Below, in pieces: positions 33,282-41,264 of a stretch of 64,000 bases of DNA. The DNA comes from Halobellus sp. Atlit-31R (GTDB lineage: Archaea; Halobacteriota; Halobacteria; Halobacteriales; Haloferacaceae), in the NCBI GenBank assembly GCA_003665935.1, contig QPLR01000004.1, positions 345,370-409,369 on the forward strand, written 5' to 3'. How positions within the stretch are numbered: the stretch's first letter is position 1; each line of letters starts with the position of its first letter. Below the pieces are notes generated by a model. It was not told where the DNA came from. It was given only the letters and a program-made list of their open reading frames with translations, and did no database searches. The position numbers and the translations under genes were made by a program.

Positions 33282-33722
33282 ATGAACCGATCGCGCACAC
33301 GGATCGGCAAGTCAGTGCTGGTCGGCGCTGGCTCGTTTCTCCTCTTCGGGGTCGTTACGGGACTGATTCCGAACCCGCTCTACGTGCGGATGGTGCCGCG
33401 CACCCCGCTCGACTACCTGTTTCTCGTCCTGACGGCGGCGTTCCTGGGTGCGTACACGCTCCAGCGGACGCACGCGAGTCAGCGCGACGACGGAACTGCC
33501 ACCGCGAGCGCCGTCCTCGGCTTCCTCGCCTTCGGCTGTCCGATCTGCAACGCGCTGTTGCTGGCGCTTTTCAGCAGTTCGGCGCTGATGACGTACTTCG
33601 ACCCGCTCCGGCCGCTCGTGGGTGCGGTGAGCGTCGTCGTCTTCGGCGGCCTGCTGTACGTCCGATCGCAACGCTCGTGTGACGTCTGCGTCGAGCAGCC
33701 GTCGGGGTCGGCGACGGAATGA
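33282..33722 (+). CDS. Membrane protein with GCPIC motif
   Basis: 146 residues and about four helices. FGCPICNALLLALFSSSAL (about residues 84-102) places a CxxC at the start of a membrane helix, followed by a tract ending YFDP. A second Cys pair is near the C-terminus (RSCDVCVEQ). The motif layout matches the protein encoded at 34167 (ASGCASCGAGVLGLLGFAGAL). A thiol redox or metal role is inferred. It overlaps the next gene by ATGA. Confidence 0.75.
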   Translation: MNRSRTRIGKSVLVGAGSFLLFGVVTGLIPNPLYVRMVPRTPLDYLFLVLTAAFLGAYTLQRTHASQRDDGTATASAVLGFLAFGCPICNALLLALFSSSALMTYFDPLRPLVGAVSVVVFGGLLYVRSQRSCDVCVEQPSGSATE

Positions 33723-34033
33723 GCGAGTCCGCGGGGTCGGGTGCCGAAATCGGGGCGAGTGACGGCACCGAGTCGAGTGACGATACCGAATCGAGCAAGC
33801 GGTGGTCGCTGCTCGGCCTCGGCGGCGCGGTGAGTCTCTGCTGTCTCTTCGCTGCGCCGGCAGCGGGCGGGGCCGTGAGCGGAACCGTCGCCGGCGGCGC
33901 GACGGCCGCACTGGGCGGCGGCGTCGTCAGGATTCTCGTCTCGGCGCTCACCGTCGGTGCTATCGGCGCAGCCCTCCGGTATCGGACTCGCGGCTGCGAG
34001 TGCGGCTGCGACGCCGACGCGTGCGAGACGTAG
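33719..34033 (+). CDS. Small membrane protein with Cys-rich C-terminus
   Basis: 104 residues. An acidic Ser-rich N-terminus, two Gly/Ala-rich hydrophobic segments (one containing LCCLFAAPAAGG), and a C-terminal tail CECGCDADAC with four cysteines. The tail looks like a soft-metal ligand or a thiol relay. The ATGA overlap with the GCPIC protein suggests they work together. Family not recognised; some resemblance in layout to small mercury/copper membrane proteins. Confidence 0.65.
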   Translation: MSESAGSGAEIGASDGTESSDDTESSKRWSLLGLGGAVSLCCLFAAPAAGGAVSGTVAGGATAALGGGVVRILVSALTVGAIGAALRYRTRGCECGCDADACET

Positions 34034-34036
34034 AGA

Positions 34037-34135
34037 GAGGTGCGACGCCACATATGCAAAGCGAAGCGGGAGGTGCGACGCCACGTATGCAAAGCGGAGC
34101 GGGAGGTGCGACGCCACGTATGCAAAGCGGAGCCG
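34037..34135. repeat. 33-base tandem repeat, three copies, after a stop codon
   Basis: Units at 34037, 34070 and 34103 (gaggtgcgacgccacgtatg then caaagcggagcgg). They begin 3 bases after the TAG of the Cys-rich gene and end 31 bases before the convergent gene's stop. Confidence 0.92.
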
Positions 34136-34166
34136 AAACCGTGTCGGAGAGAGCCGCCGACCGCCC

Positions 34167-34709
34167 TCAGTCGGTCCTCGACGGGACCGAACACCGTCGC
34201 GGATCGCCGATCCGGGAGAGGTAGCCGACGAGCAGCGCGAGCCCGGCGAGTCGGACCAGATTCCCGTGGAACGGCAGCGTCGCGAGCGCGCCGGCGAATC
34301 CGAGGAGCCCGAGCACGCCCGCGCCGCAGCTCGCACAGCCCGAGGCGAGGAGGCCGGGGAGGACACTCGAGACGCCGCGAGCGCTGCGCAGTCCGGCGAG
34401 TCTCACTCGCCCGATCGCCGTCGTGAGCGCGACGCCGGTCGCGACGGCGTAGACGACGATCAGGCCGAGGCCGAGCGCGCCGATCGTCTCGTAGGTGTTC
34501 GCCGTCAGCGCGAGCACGGCGTCGTCCGCGTACGCGAGATCCGCGCCGAGCATCTGCACCGTGTACTCCGGAAACGAACTCAACACCAGCAGACAGTACG
34601 TCGCGACCGCGACCGCGACCGTCCCGACCGTCCGCGACGCCGAGGTGAACGGGTACGCGACCGCCGCGGTGAGCCGGCCGGCGTGACTGTCTCGGGGCGT
34701 CTCAGACAT
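34167..34709 (-). CDS. Membrane protein with GCASCG motif
   Basis: 180 residues and about five helices. LLASGCASCGAGVLGLLGFA (about residues 118-137) again puts CxxC at the head of a membrane helix, followed by ATLPFHGNLVRLAGL. The resemblance to the protein at 33282 suggests one family. ATG 34709 overlaps the stop of the DsbA-like gene by 8 bases, so it is coupled to a thioredoxin-fold partner. A GTG four codons upstream is an alternative start. Function unknown; electron exchange with the DsbA-like protein is the inferred role. Confidence 0.78.
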   Translation of the reverse strand: MSETPRDSHAGRLTAAVAYPFTSASRTVGTVAVAVATYCLLVLSSFPEYTVQMLGADLAYADDAVLALTANTYETIGALGLGLIVVYAVATGVALTTAIGRVRLAGLRSARGVSSVLPGLLASGCASCGAGVLGLLGFAGALATLPFHGNLVRLAGLALLVGYLSRIGDPRRCSVPSRTD

Positions 34710-35451
34710 CGCCGACGGCACCCTTCACTTTCGAGATCGCCTCGTCGAAGCGGTCGTACGGCTGTGCGCCGACCATCTTGCCCGCCGCGTTCGTCTCCCG
34801 GTTGTAGAGGACGAACGCGGGGGAGCCACGGATCCCGTACTGGGAGGCCTGCTGGACGTCCTCCCGGATCGACGCTTCGATAGCGGAGCCCCGCTCGGTT
34901 GCGCAGGCGTCGACCGCCGCCGCGTCGATCCCGTCGACGCGGCGCGTGATGTCCAAGAGGTTCGCCCGCGACGCCCACTCGGAGTTCCCCCGCTCTTGGG
35001 CGTCGAAGACAGCCGAGTGCCACGCCCAGTAGCGAGCGGGCGTCTCCTCGCGGACCTGCCGCCAGACGCAGCGATCCAGCACGGCGGCGGTCGTCGACGC
35101 CTCGCCGAGGTACGGGTACTCGATGAACACGATCCGGACTGAGCCCGTCTCGACGTGGTTCTCGATCAACTCCGGGAGCGTGTTCCGCTCGAACCGCCGG
35201 CAGAACGGGCACTGGTAGTCGCTCCAGTAGTACACGTCGAGCGACGCGTCGGAGACGCCCATAATCGGGTGGCCCCGAAGATCGATGCCGAAGTCGCTCG
35301 TCGCCGTGCTGCGGTGGAACGGCACGTCGGGCGGTGGCGACGGCTCCGCGTCGAGCCGCGAGGCTCCGTAGACGACGCCAGCACCGGCAAGCACCGTTCC
35401 GAGCCCGCCGAGGAGGGCGCGCCGTGTCGTCGGTGAGTCTGGCAGATCCAT
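34702..35451 (-). CDS. DsbA-family thioredoxin-fold protein, Tat-exported
   Basis: 249 residues from ATG 35451. The N-terminus has TTRRALLGGLGTVLAG, a Tat-like signal. The thioredoxin fold carries YYWSDYQCPFCRRFE (CPFC near residue 82), a helical insert, and the cis-Pro segment GIRGSPAFVLYN. It is a probable extracytoplasmic disulfide oxidoreductase. A TATA box 27 bases upstream supports the start; the longer frame to 35892 lies in the intergenic region and the neighbouring gene. It is coupled to the GCASCG membrane protein. Confidence 0.88.
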   Translation of the reverse strand: MDLPDSPTTRRALLGGLGTVLAGAGVVYGASRLDAEPSPPPDVPFHRSTATSDFGIDLRGHPIMGVSDASLDVYYWSDYQCPFCRRFERNTLPELIENHVETGSVRIVFIEYPYLGEASTTAAVLDRCVWRQVREETPARYWAWHSAVFDAQERGNSEWASRANLLDITRRVDGIDAAAVDACATERGSAIEASIREDVQQASQYGIRGSPAFVLYNRETNAAGKMVGAQPYDRFDEAISKVKGAVGDV

Positions 35452-35472
35452 AGGTGAGAGACGGGACACGAC

Positions 35473-35480
35473 ACATAAAT
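35473..35480 (-). promoter_or_regulatory. TATA box of the DsbA-like operon
   Basis: ATTTATGT on the minus strand, centred about 27 bases before ATG 35451, predicts leaderless transcription. Confidence 0.5.
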
Positions 35481-35589
35481 CCGACACGGCGATATGCTGA
35501 GTCTGCAAACGGGGCGTGAAGGTGGCTAACAGTCCTGACTCGGCCGACGAGTCGATCAGCGTAAGGGTCGCTGTCGACTGCGTCGTCGT

Positions 35590-36498
35590 ATGGATGTCCT
35601 CGGCCGGCTGCTCGGACTGCTCGCGCTCCTGTTGATCGGGACGGGGCTGCGAACGTCGGGGATACTCGACGAGTCGCGCACCCAACGCCTCAACGACGTG
35701 GCGTACTACGTCGCGCTGCCGGCGCTGATCTTCGTCTCGACGTACGATCGGGCGATCGACGAACTGCTCACGCCGGCGCTCTTTCTCGGGCTCCTCGCCG
35801 TAGTGTTCGGGACCGCCGGGCTGGCGTGGGTCGTCCACCGAAGCCGACCCGCGAGCGGCCGCCAGAGCGTCGCGATCGTGCAGTCGTATCACTCGAACAT
35901 CGGCTATCTGGGGCTCCCACTCGTCGCGGCGACGTTCGACGCGCAGGTGACTGCGATCGCCAGCGTCGTCCTCGGCGTGGTCTCGCTGACGCAGGTGCCG
36001 CTCACGGTGCTCGTTCTCACCACAATCAACGGGGCGGACGCCACTGTCGGCTCGGAGCTGGGCCGCCTGGCCCGTAATCCCGTGCTCGTGACGCTACTGG
36101 CCGGATTGACGGTCGGTTCGCTCGGGCTCTCTCTCCCGGCGGTCGTCACCGGCGGGCTCGACGTACTCGGCACGCTTGCGCTGCCGATCGCGCTGCTGTG
36201 CGTCGGCGCGTCGCTGCAGCTCGACCGCCCGGACGTCGACGTCGGCGCGACCGGCTCGGTCGTGGCGCTGAAGATCGCGCTGATGCCGGCGCTCGGCTGG
36301 CTCGTGTTCTCGCTGCTCTCGGTCGACGCGGCGACGTTCACGGCGACGATCGTGATGCTCGGAACGCCGACGGCGGTGTCGACGTACGTCTTCGCCAACG
36401 AACTCGGCGGCGACGAGACGTTCGCCTCGCTGAACGTCTTTCTGACCACGCTGGCGTCGGTCGCGTCGCTGTTCGTGCTCATCCAAGCCGTCAGCTGA
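35590..36498 (+). CDS. AEC-family (auxin efflux carrier-like) transporter
   Basis: 302 residues with about ten helices in two inverted halves. N-terminal LLLIGTGLRTSGILD and the conserved Asn/Gly stretch QSYHSNIGYLGLPLV are AEC-family marks. Substrate is likely an organic anion (malate-like acids in bacteria), not assignable here. It stands alone, with 138 bases between it and the divergent DsbA-like gene. Confidence 0.87.
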   Translation: MDVLGRLLGLLALLLIGTGLRTSGILDESRTQRLNDVAYYVALPALIFVSTYDRAIDELLTPALFLGLLAVVFGTAGLAWVVHRSRPASGRQSVAIVQSYHSNIGYLGLPLVAATFDAQVTAIASVVLGVVSLTQVPLTVLVLTTINGADATVGSELGRLARNPVLVTLLAGLTVGSLGLSLPAVVTGGLDVLGTLALPIALLCVGASLQLDRPDVDVGATGSVVALKIALMPALGWLVFSLLSVDAATFTATIVMLGTPTAVSTYVFANELGGDETFASLNVFLTTLASVASLFVLIQAVS

Positions 36499-36569
36499 GA
36501 GTCCGTGGATCGGCCGAAAGCCGTGCGTCACTGAGAGCCCGCACGCCAGTGAGGGTCGACGCGGGGCCA

Positions 36570-37388
36570 TCACGCCTCCCGGTCGAGCCAGCCCGCAACG
36601 ACCAGGTAGTCGCGCGCGAAGACTGCCAGCGAGGGTGCGAGAACGATCGCCGCGAGCGGCCGGACGAGCGCGGGCGAGAGCAACGGGGAGAGCGCGAGCG
36701 TGATGAACACCATCTGGAGCCCGGCGAGGGGCCGTCGAACGACGCTCGGTGGGAGGTCGTACACGGGGCGGCCGCGACGGCGGCGCAGCCCGCGACCGAG
36801 CTTGAACAGATAGCGCGCCGCCGACAGCGACAGATACCAGACGGGGAGCTGTCCCCACAGCACCGCCACGAGCGGCGCGACGAGGAAGCCCGTCGTGTCG
36901 AACGCCAGATCCAGTTTCGCGCCGAGGACGGTCGTCCGGCCGGTCCGCCGGGCGAGGAAGCCGTCGAGGAAGTCGAGCACACAGCCCGTGCCGTAGAGCA
37001 GCGCCGGTAGCCACGCGACCTGCGGGGTGGGCGCGACCGCGCCGAAGCCGGCGAGCGCCGCGAACAGGAGTCCGCGGGTGAGCGTCACGAGGTTCGGCGC
37101 GCCCAGCGACTCCTGCACTGACGCTCGGCTCCCACTGCCGTCCGGCCGGTTCGCGTCCAGGTGGCGGTAGGTGAACCACAGCTCGAAGCCGATCACGACC
37201 GTGACAGGGACGAGCCACCGGACCGCGACCGGCGGCAGTGCGGTGAGCGGCGCGGCCAGAAGCACCGCCGCCTCCTCGATACCGAGTGCGAGCGCTGCTG
37301 CACCGCCGACGGCGAGGAGGATCGTGGTCACGGCGACGGCTGCCCACTCGCGCTGGAGCGCCGCCGGGACCGTCCGGGCGTCGGTCAC
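36570..37388 (-). CDS. CDP-alcohol phosphatidyltransferase
   Basis: 272 residues. The catalytic motif D-x2-DG-x2-AR-x8-G-x3-D-x3-D is intact (DFLDGFLARR, then GAKLDLAFD, about residues 138-162). Several hydrophobic segments flank it, with two helices before the motif. The enzyme condenses a CDP-activated lipid with an alcohol to make a polar lipid; which one is open. GTG 37388 overlaps the preceding TGA (GTGA), so it is coupled to the fusion oxidoreductase. The much longer open frame upstream is antisense coding shadow. Confidence 0.85.
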   Translation of the reverse strand: MTDARTVPAALQREWAAVAVTTILLAVGGAAALALGIEEAAVLLAAPLTALPPVAVRWLVPVTVVIGFELWFTYRHLDANRPDGSGSRASVQESLGAPNLVTLTRGLLFAALAGFGAVAPTPQVAWLPALLYGTGCVLDFLDGFLARRTGRTTVLGAKLDLAFDTTGFLVAPLVAVLWGQLPVWYLSLSAARYLFKLGRGLRRRRGRPVYDLPPSVVRRPLAGLQMVFITLALSPLLSPALVRPLAAIVLAPSLAVFARDYLVVAGWLDREA

Positions 37389-39451
37389 CGCTCGAACTCC
37401 GGATCTTCCAGCGTCGCCAGGCGGTCGCGGTCGGCGTCGGTGAGTCGGAGCCGCGCGGCCGCGAGGTTCGCGACGACGTGGTCGGGGTCGTTGCTGGCCG
37501 GGATCGGAACCGTACCGCGGTCGACGTGGTAGGCGACGGCGACCGCCGCGGGCGAGACGCCGTGGTCGGCCGCGATGTCGGCGAGGACCGGTTCGTCGAG
37601 CAGCCCCGGAGCCGACAGCGGCGAGTGCGCGAGCACCCGGATCCCGCGGGCGTGGCACGCCCGGACCAGTTCGGTCCGCGGCTGATACGGGTGCGATTCG
37701 ATCTGCACGATCGCCGGCGGAACGCGGGCGTGTTCGAGAATCGTCTCCAGCTGCGCGAGCGAGACGTTGCAGACGCCCAGCGTCCGGGTGAGTCCGCGGT
37801 CGTGGAGCGTCTCCAGCCGTCGCCACGTCTCCACCAGCGAGGTGTCGGCGCGCGCCGGGTCCCCGTCGTCGTCGGTCGGGAACGTCAGCGCCTCCTGCTC
37901 GGCCGGCGGCAGCGAGGCGAGCTCCGAGAGCGGTCCCTGGTACGCCCAGGCGTCGGGCCAGTGGAGCAGATACGAGTCGAGCGCGTCGACGCCGAGTTCC
38001 GCGAGCGTCCCCTCGCAGGCCTCCGCGACGTGTTCGTGGTTCGTGTTCCAGACCTTGCTGAGGAGAAAGAGCCCCTCGCGGTCGGGCGCGCCGGGAGCGT
38101 CGAGGAGGTCGCCGATCCGCGACTCGTTGCCGTACAGTTCGGCCGAATCGAGCAGGCGGTAGCCCGCGTCGACTGCGGTCGCGATCGAGTCGATCCGGTC
38201 GACGTACTCGCCGTCGCGGTAGCGCGAACAGCCGAAGCCGACGGGCGGGAGTCGGACGGCGGCGTCGCGGCCAGCGGCGGTCCGTTCCGGCGGGGATCGG
38301 CGAGTCGCGTCTGCCTGTGCGTCGTCGTCCGGGGGCGGAGTCGTGCCCGCCGCCCGCGCCGGCGGTCTGACTGGGCGTGCGGAGGAGGTGACGCGGCCGG
38401 ATTCTGCGGCGTCGATCGCGGGAGAGAGTCCCTCTCCGCCGGGGACCGACGCCGTGCCGTCGCCGTCGGCCGCTCGCTCGATCGCGTTGCAGACGGCGAC
38501 GACGTGGGCCGCGCGCCGCGCGCCGCCGGTCGAGGGGGTCCCGCGGTCGATGGCCGCCGCGAGCCGTTCGGGACCGGCGAGATACGGCCGCTCGCGCCGC
38601 GGCGACGGGTGCGGTGCTGCGACGTAGGGACGACCCGCGCCGCCCACCGAGACGGTGTCGCGCTCGGCCGCGAGCGCGCCGGCGTCGGCGAGATACAGCG
38701 AGCCGTCGTCGCCGTGGAGCTCCAGGCTGTTGAACTCGCGGCTGCGGTGCGGCGCGTACAGGCTCGCCGTCAGGCGGATCGTGGGGCCGGTCTCGAACGC
38801 GAGCGTCGTCTCGACGTGTGCCGGGCGGGTCGGGGTTCGGTCCTCGCGCTCGGGCCAGACGTCGAGAGCATCGGCGCTCCGAACGTCGGCGACGGGCCCG
38901 AACCACGAGACGAGCAGCGACAGCGGGTACACCGCACCGTCGTACAGCGGACCGACGCGGAGGAACGACGCCGGGGCGTCGTGCCACTCCGTGACGCGTC
39001 CGACGTGGGCGTGGGCGTAGCCGAGTCTGATCGGCCCGAATCGGCCGTCGCCGAGGAGTCGCCGAGCGTGACGCTGGGCGTCGCAGCGGTGATTGATCGG
39101 GGCGCAGCCGAGCGCGAGGTCGCGCCGCTCGGCGGTCGCGACGAGGTCGGCCGCGCGGTCGGCATCGAGCGCGAGCGGCTTCTCGCTGAAGACGTTGCGG
39201 TTCGCGCGGAGACAGGTCTCCGTGACGTCGGCGTGGGCCGCGTGGCTCGTGAGATTCACGACGAGCGGGGCCGACTCGGCGGCGAGGAGTTCCGAAAGAT
39301 CGGTGTACGGCGTCGCGCCGTGGGCCGCAGCCAGCGTCTCCGCTCGCTCGGCGTCCAGGTCGCAGACGGCGGTGAGTTCGAGCGGCGACGCATCGAGGGC
39401 GGCGGCGTACTTTCGGGCGACCGCGCCCGCGCCGACGAACGCGCACTTCAT
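37385..39451 (-). CDS. Fusion of Gfo/Idh/MocA dehydrogenase and aldo/keto reductase
   Basis: 688 residues from ATG 39451. Residues 1 to about 330 form a Gfo/Idh/MocA oxidoreductase (CAFVGAGAVARKYAAAL, NVFSEKPLALD). A Pro/Ala/Arg-rich linker (about 340-395) leads to a complete aldo/keto reductase (VGFGCSRYRDGE, LLDSAELYGNE, LLSKVW, YLLHWPD, VPIPASNDPD) to the end. Both halves have their catalytic residues (EKP; Asp-Tyr-Lys-His). Two sugar- or inositol-type redox steps on one chain are implied; substrate unknown. It lies opposite a glycosyltransferase and upstream of a lipid synthase. Confidence 0.87.
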   Translation of the reverse strand: MKCAFVGAGAVARKYAAALDASPLELTAVCDLDAERAETLAAAHGATPYTDLSELLAAESAPLVVNLTSHAAHADVTETCLRANRNVFSEKPLALDADRAADLVATAERRDLALGCAPINHRCDAQRHARRLLGDGRFGPIRLGYAHAHVGRVTEWHDAPASFLRVGPLYDGAVYPLSLLVSWFGPVADVRSADALDVWPEREDRTPTRPAHVETTLAFETGPTIRLTASLYAPHRSREFNSLELHGDDGSLYLADAGALAAERDTVSVGGAGRPYVAAPHPSPRRERPYLAGPERLAAAIDRGTPSTGGARRAAHVVAVCNAIERAADGDGTASVPGGEGLSPAIDAAESGRVTSSARPVRPPARAAGTTPPPDDDAQADATRRSPPERTAAGRDAAVRLPPVGFGCSRYRDGEYVDRIDSIATAVDAGYRLLDSAELYGNESRIGDLLDAPGAPDREGLFLLSKVWNTNHEHVAEACEGTLAELGVDALDSYLLHWPDAWAYQGPLSELASLPPAEQEALTFPTDDDGDPARADTSLVETWRRLETLHDRGLTRTLGVCNVSLAQLETILEHARVPPAIVQIESHPYQPRTELVRACHARGIRVLAHSPLSAPGLLDEPVLADIAADHGVSPAAVAVAYHVDRGTVPIPASNDPDHVVANLAAARLRLTDADRDRLATLEDPEFER

Positions 39452-39594
39452 CGGCGGACGTTCGGAGGGAGGGATCAAAAACGCGCTGGGCGAGGCAGCC
39501 CTCCGAGGTCGGCGCGGTCAGTCGGACGCGCAGCCTCGGGCGGCTGGCGGGAGCGCGGCCTCGGACAGTCGGCGCGAACCAGCGAGCCCAACGG

Positions 39595-39600
39595 TATATA
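39595..39600 (+). promoter_or_regulatory. TATA box of the glycosyltransferase gene
   Basis: TATATA centred 27 bases before ATG 39625; leaderless transcription predicted. Confidence 0.6.
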
Positions 39601-39624
39601 CGCGCGGCGCGGCCACCGTGACGT

Positions 39625-40746
39625 ATGGCCCGCATCGCCGTCCTGCACAACACGCTCGACTTCCAGGGCGGTGCCGACGTCGTCTGTCTGTCGGTCTGTG
39701 CCGCGCTCCAACGCGAGCACGACGTCGCGCTGTTCACGCTCTCGGAGACGCGTCCGGGGGCGCTCGCGGAGCGGTTCGGGATCGACCTCGACGCCGCGGC
39801 GCTCGACGTTCGAATGCCGCCCGGAGCTGTCCTCGTCGCGCGGATACTCTCGGCCGCCGCGCCGGCGATCGGCCCGCAGCTCGCGCTTCGGTCGGTGCCG
39901 GTCCGCTACGCGTTCGAGCGGGCGGCCGCGGAGTTCGACCTCGCGGTCAGCACGGCCAACGAGCTGTCACTGTCGGTCCCGTCGGTGCAGTACGTTCACT
40001 ACCCGCAGTTCCACGGCGACCGGCTCCCGGACTCCACTGCGGGTATCTCGGACCGGCTCTGGAGCAGACTCGCCGCTCCCGAGCGCGACGCACTCGACAG
40101 CGACGCGGTAACGCTGCTCGCGAACTCGGCGTGGACGGCCGGCGTCGTCGACGACGTCTACGGCGTCGAGCCGTCCGTGCTCCACCCGCCGGTCGATCCG
40201 ATCGAGGGCGGCCGCGACTGGGACGACCGGGAGGACGGCCTCGTCGTCGTCGGACGACTCGCACCCGACAAGCGGCCGCTCGAAGCGGTTCGGATCGTCG
40301 ACGGCGTCCGGGAGCGAGGACACGACCTACACCTGCACATCGTCGGTGCCGCACCGCGCGCGTACCGCGCCTACGCCCGGCGAGTGGAGGCCGCCGCGGC
40401 GGAGCGATCGTACGTCACCGTCGAGCGTGACGCCTCGCGTGGGCGGCTCGAATCACTCCTCGGGTCGCACAAGTACGGGCTGAACCTCAAGCCCGAGGAG
40501 CACTTCGGGATGTCGGTGGCGGAGTACGTCGCCGCCGGAATGGTCGCGTTCGCGCCCGACAGCGGCGGACAGCGGGAGATTCTCGACGAACGTGACGACC
40601 GGCTGTTCGCGTCGCCGACGGAGGCCGTCGACCACCTCGTCGCTGCGATAGATGCCGACACTCCCCCGGAGCTGCCGGCCGACCGGTTCACCGCAGCCCG
40701 ATTCCGCGACGAGATCCGTCGTGTCGTCAGCCGGCGCCTACAGTAG
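39625..40746 (+). CDS. Glycosyltransferase family 4 (GT-B fold)
   Basis: 373 residues. The N-terminal domain starts IAVLHNTLDFQGGADVV. The C-terminal donor domain has VVVGRLAPDKRPLEAV and the E-x7-E region in NLKPEEHFGMSVAEYVAAG. No membrane segment, so it acts on the cytoplasmic face. Likely role is transfer of a nucleotide-sugar residue in glycolipid, exopolysaccharide or N-glycan assembly; acceptor unknown. Confidence 0.9.
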   Translation: MARIAVLHNTLDFQGGADVVCLSVCAALQREHDVALFTLSETRPGALAERFGIDLDAAALDVRMPPGAVLVARILSAAAPAIGPQLALRSVPVRYAFERAAAEFDLAVSTANELSLSVPSVQYVHYPQFHGDRLPDSTAGISDRLWSRLAAPERDALDSDAVTLLANSAWTAGVVDDVYGVEPSVLHPPVDPIEGGRDWDDREDGLVVVGRLAPDKRPLEAVRIVDGVRERGHDLHLHIVGAAPRAYRAYARRVEAAAAERSYVTVERDASRGRLESLLGSHKYGLNLKPEEHFGMSVAEYVAAGMVAFAPDSGGQREILDERDDRLFASPTEAVDHLVAAIDADTPPELPADRFTAARFRDEIRRVVSRRLQ

Positions 40747-40854
40747 CGTTTGCAACTGACTGCGTAGCCGGTCGAGCGCCGGCGTGCGATCGAGTGAGTG
40801 AACAATTGCAAACACGACTATACATTGAAGTCGATCTGCGTCCATTGTGAAGGT

Positions 40855-41253
40855 ATGGCTACACAAACAGCGCAGACGACGGGCCTACAGACAGAGTCGC
40901 TCACCGGGATCCACTGGCTCGGCATCGCCCTCGCGGCCGTGACCGGTCTCCTCCACCTGGGGCTGGGCGCAGCGTTTCTCGCGTCGGATTCGCTGACGAA
41001 CCCGCTCGCGTGGTCGTTCATCTTCGCGGGCATCGGCTTCGGCGTCGGTATCGCGGCTATCCTCACCGACTACCGCCGCCGGCTGATGTATCTGCTCGGA
41101 ATCCCGTTCACCGCCGGACAGATCGTCGCGTGGTACGCTCTCAACGCGCCGGACTTCTCGCCACCCGGCCTGCTAGACAAGGCAGTACAGCTACTGCTGA
41201 TCGTCGTGCTGGTGGTGTTGTACCGGCAGTCGAAGCCGACACCGGGCCAGTGA
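40855..41253 (+). CDS. Small four-helix haloarchaeal membrane protein
   Basis: 132 residues from ATG 40855, with four hydrophobic segments (HWLGIALAAVTGLLHLGLG, WSFIFAGIGFGVGIAAIL, LLGIPFTAGQIVAWYAL, AVQLLLIVVLVVLY). It fits a small haloarchaeal family (DUF7475-like) without assigned function. An in-frame ATG at 40798 would add a 19-residue Cys/His-containing extension that is less natural. Confidence 0.72.
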   Translation: MATQTAQTTGLQTESLTGIHWLGIALAAVTGLLHLGLGAAFLASDSLTNPLAWSFIFAGIGFGVGIAAILTDYRRRLMYLLGIPFTAGQIVAWYALNAPDFSPPGLLDKAVQLLLIVVLVVLYRQSKPTPGQ

Positions 41254-41264
41254 GGAGCCGACCG

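Noticed and set aside
33957..34883. 308-codon plus-strand frame across the 33-base repeats
   Set aside because: Starts in the Cys-rich gene, crosses the repeat array and runs antisense to two convincing genes.
36570..39737. A 1055-codon minus-strand open frame
   Set aside because: Only its last 272 codons match a family (CDP-alcohol phosphotransferase). The rest is an Arg/Pro-rich shadow of the Gfo/Idh-AKR gene in another frame, typical of high-GC DNA.
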